DNA of 64,000 bases from Acanthaster planci (Eukaryota > Echinodermata > Asteroidea > Valvatida > Acanthasteridae), in the NCBI RefSeq assembly GCF_001949145.1, contig NW_019091393.1:584177-648176 (forward strand). The letters are read 5' to 3'. The position numbers were made by a program, and so were the translations under genes. The notes below the pieces were generated by a model. The model saw only the letters and a list, made by a program, of their open reading frames with translations, made no database searches and was not told the origin of the DNA. Positions 62,495 to 64,000 of the stretch are shown here, piece by piece (position 1 is the stretch's first letter; each line of letters starts with the position of its first letter).

Positions 62495-62554
62495 GGTTCT
62501 GAAAAGAACCGGTGGTACTCAACGTTTCGGACAGTATGCTCCGATCGTCGTCAG
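62495..62554 (-). ncRNA. candidate hammerhead-like motif and hairpin of a Penelope-like element
   Basis: The minus strand reads CTGACGA, 18 bases with a GGA/TCC stem, then CGAAACG, then about 12 bases on the hairpin GGTTCTTTTCAGAACC (6-bp stem, TTTC loop). CTGANGA...GAAAC is the hammerhead core associated with Penelope-like elements. No GIY-YIG frame is seen next to it, so it would be a solitary remnant. Not folded computationally. Confidence 0.35.
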
Positions 62555-64000
62555 GAGACTGTTTAGCGTAACTAAAGAACATTGCACTGATTGTTTATTT
62601 ATAAGACGGATGAATAAACTATCCTACAAAGTAAGGCATGATGTATCTTCCGAGTTTTAAGAATGAAACTTTGTCTTTTAATTTCTCAAAACCTGAAATG
62701 TAAATTTTTTTAAATGCTTGCCATACATTGGAACACAATTATTATGATTAATTAAAAAGAGAATGAAAAATATTAAATTCAAAAGAGAGCAATTGGAACT
62801 ATCTTCTTTTGGTAGTTGAGCATTGCATTTACGTATTCAATGGAAAAATCACTTTTAAACCATAGAATCCACTTATTTTCAATTTCAGCTAAAATTTAAC
62901 CGCATTTAAAGTAAATATAAATTGGAATCTAGTATAAAATCTTTTTTGATGAGCATTTTGCCCGAAAAGAATTATTTTCACCTTGACACCATTACACAGG
63001 CACTCGACGTTGGTTAATAGTGTTTCTTTCAAAATAACGCTTGCTGGCAAAGGCTGTGAATCTTTCTGAAGAAATCGATTCCAAACTCTGCCATATCAGC
63101 CTACATAACTTGGACTTATTTGGAATTAGAATTTTTTTCGTAGACTATGAAAAATCGTAAATAAGACACCCGGTTTTCCAGGAGTCTCAATGCAACCGAC
63201 TCTTCTTAACCGTTGCTCAGGTTCGTCTTTGAGAGAAGTTTGAATCACATCACTATCAATGGTTCTTTACTTAACTTGAAGCCTATTGATGCAGTGACAC
63301 CTACAACTCATTTTTGCTTGGATTACATCAATCATCTCTTACTTTTGACGAATTGTTGACGAGAGTCATTACGGTTCCATGTCAGTAGCCAAAGTGTTGG
63401 TCATTTTTATCAATTAAAATGCGGGTTTTGTCCTGAATAAATATAGTGAGTCGTCCGCAATGAATTGTCGTACATGTGTCCAAAGTGGATTAAGATAAAA
63501 TGAACCATCTGCAAGATCCACTTTACTTAAGTACAGACAGATCAAGCTTTTTGTAGGTTAAGGATAGAGAACTGTTTTTCGGAGGAAATTTGCTCCACCT
63601 TTTGAGGGGAAAAGCAGAAAAATGTGTTTTTCAGCGCTAGCGCGAATGGTAGCAACTTGCCTGCCACCTGAGGTCGTTTACGAATTTCTGTACACTTACT
63701 ATGCACCCTTGGCAACGGAAAACGCAGTGAGACTGATCCCAAGAAGCCGCAAGAATAGTCACTGAAATCCCTGTGATTGAGACAGGGTACCAAACATCAT
63801 ACATCCGTGTTAACCGGATCCATGAAGAAAAGGGGCTATTTTGTAACCCGGCAAGAATTCACTTTTCTCCCGTCGAGCAGAAGCCTAATGGTACCCTAAG
63901 GTAACCTGTTTTCCTGTGTACACATTTTCTGTGTGAATTATATTTAGCATTTTAGCATGTAGGTCAATCTTTTGAGGCATTTTAGAGCGTAGGGAAGATG
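62555..64000. other. non-coding DNA at the window end
   Basis: AT-rich with no supported gene, repeat array or RNA. A minus-strand open frame at 63793-63542 has no family resemblance or splice context. Confidence 0.4.

Noticed and set aside
62495-62510. Histone mRNA 3' stem-loop
   Set aside because: The hairpin fits, but no histone coding sequence precedes it on the minus strand, and the adjacent hammerhead-like motif offers a better explanation.

Overview
The window is intron-rich animal DNA, not microbial. Introns are spliced and AT-rich, exons are GC-rich at third codon positions, and miniature transposons and Penelope-like retroelement debris are common. The large secreted SRCR (scavenger receptor cysteine-rich) genes together with a TOE1-MUTYH pair point to an invertebrate deuterostome. 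An echinoderm such as a sea star seems most likely to me; amphioxus or a hemichordate cannot be excluded from sequence alone.

Layout. (1) 0.7-10.8 kb: TOE1 (minus, 5 exons, 531 aa, a DEDD deadenylase with a CCCH finger) and MUTYH (plus, 13 exons, 566 aa, adenine DNA glycosylase) lie head to head with 410 bp between start codons, as their human orthologues do. (2) 12.3-17.5 kb: two minus-strand genes for small secreted proteins share a signal peptide, a Cys-starting proline-rich peptide, a polybasic site and one intron position. One carries two EF-hands after the polybasic site (136 aa); the other has an unrelated tail (89 aa). (3) 17.5-26.1 kb: mostly non-coding, with GC-rich promoter-like DNA, miniature transposons and an assembly gap. 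(4) 26.1-57.9 kb: a tandem duplication of a ~15 kb unit. Each unit holds one secreted SRCR gene: gene A (signal peptide + 13 SRCR domains, 1419 aa) and gene B (signal peptide + 14 SRCR domains, 1526 aa). Neither has a transmembrane segment. A 1.6 kb spacer with a Penelope-like remnant and a TIR element separates them. (5) 58.5-62.2 kb: a 6-exon protein kinase gene (675 aa) with a long basic/proline-rich N-terminus and HCD/DLG variants of the HRD/DFG motifs. (6) 62.2-64 kb: non-coding, with a hammerhead-like retroelement motif.

TOE1 and MUTYH are housekeeping nuclear genes (snRNA 3' processing; 8-oxoG:A repair) that may share a promoter with an E2F-like site. The SRCR pair looks like a young, still-diverging family of soluble DMBT1-like pattern-recognition proteins: paralogous exons align one to one, one domain is present only in B, and several miniature transposons are present in one copy and absent from the other. 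All exon coordinates were derived by eye from GT/AG sites, reading-frame continuity and family similarity; no search was run.
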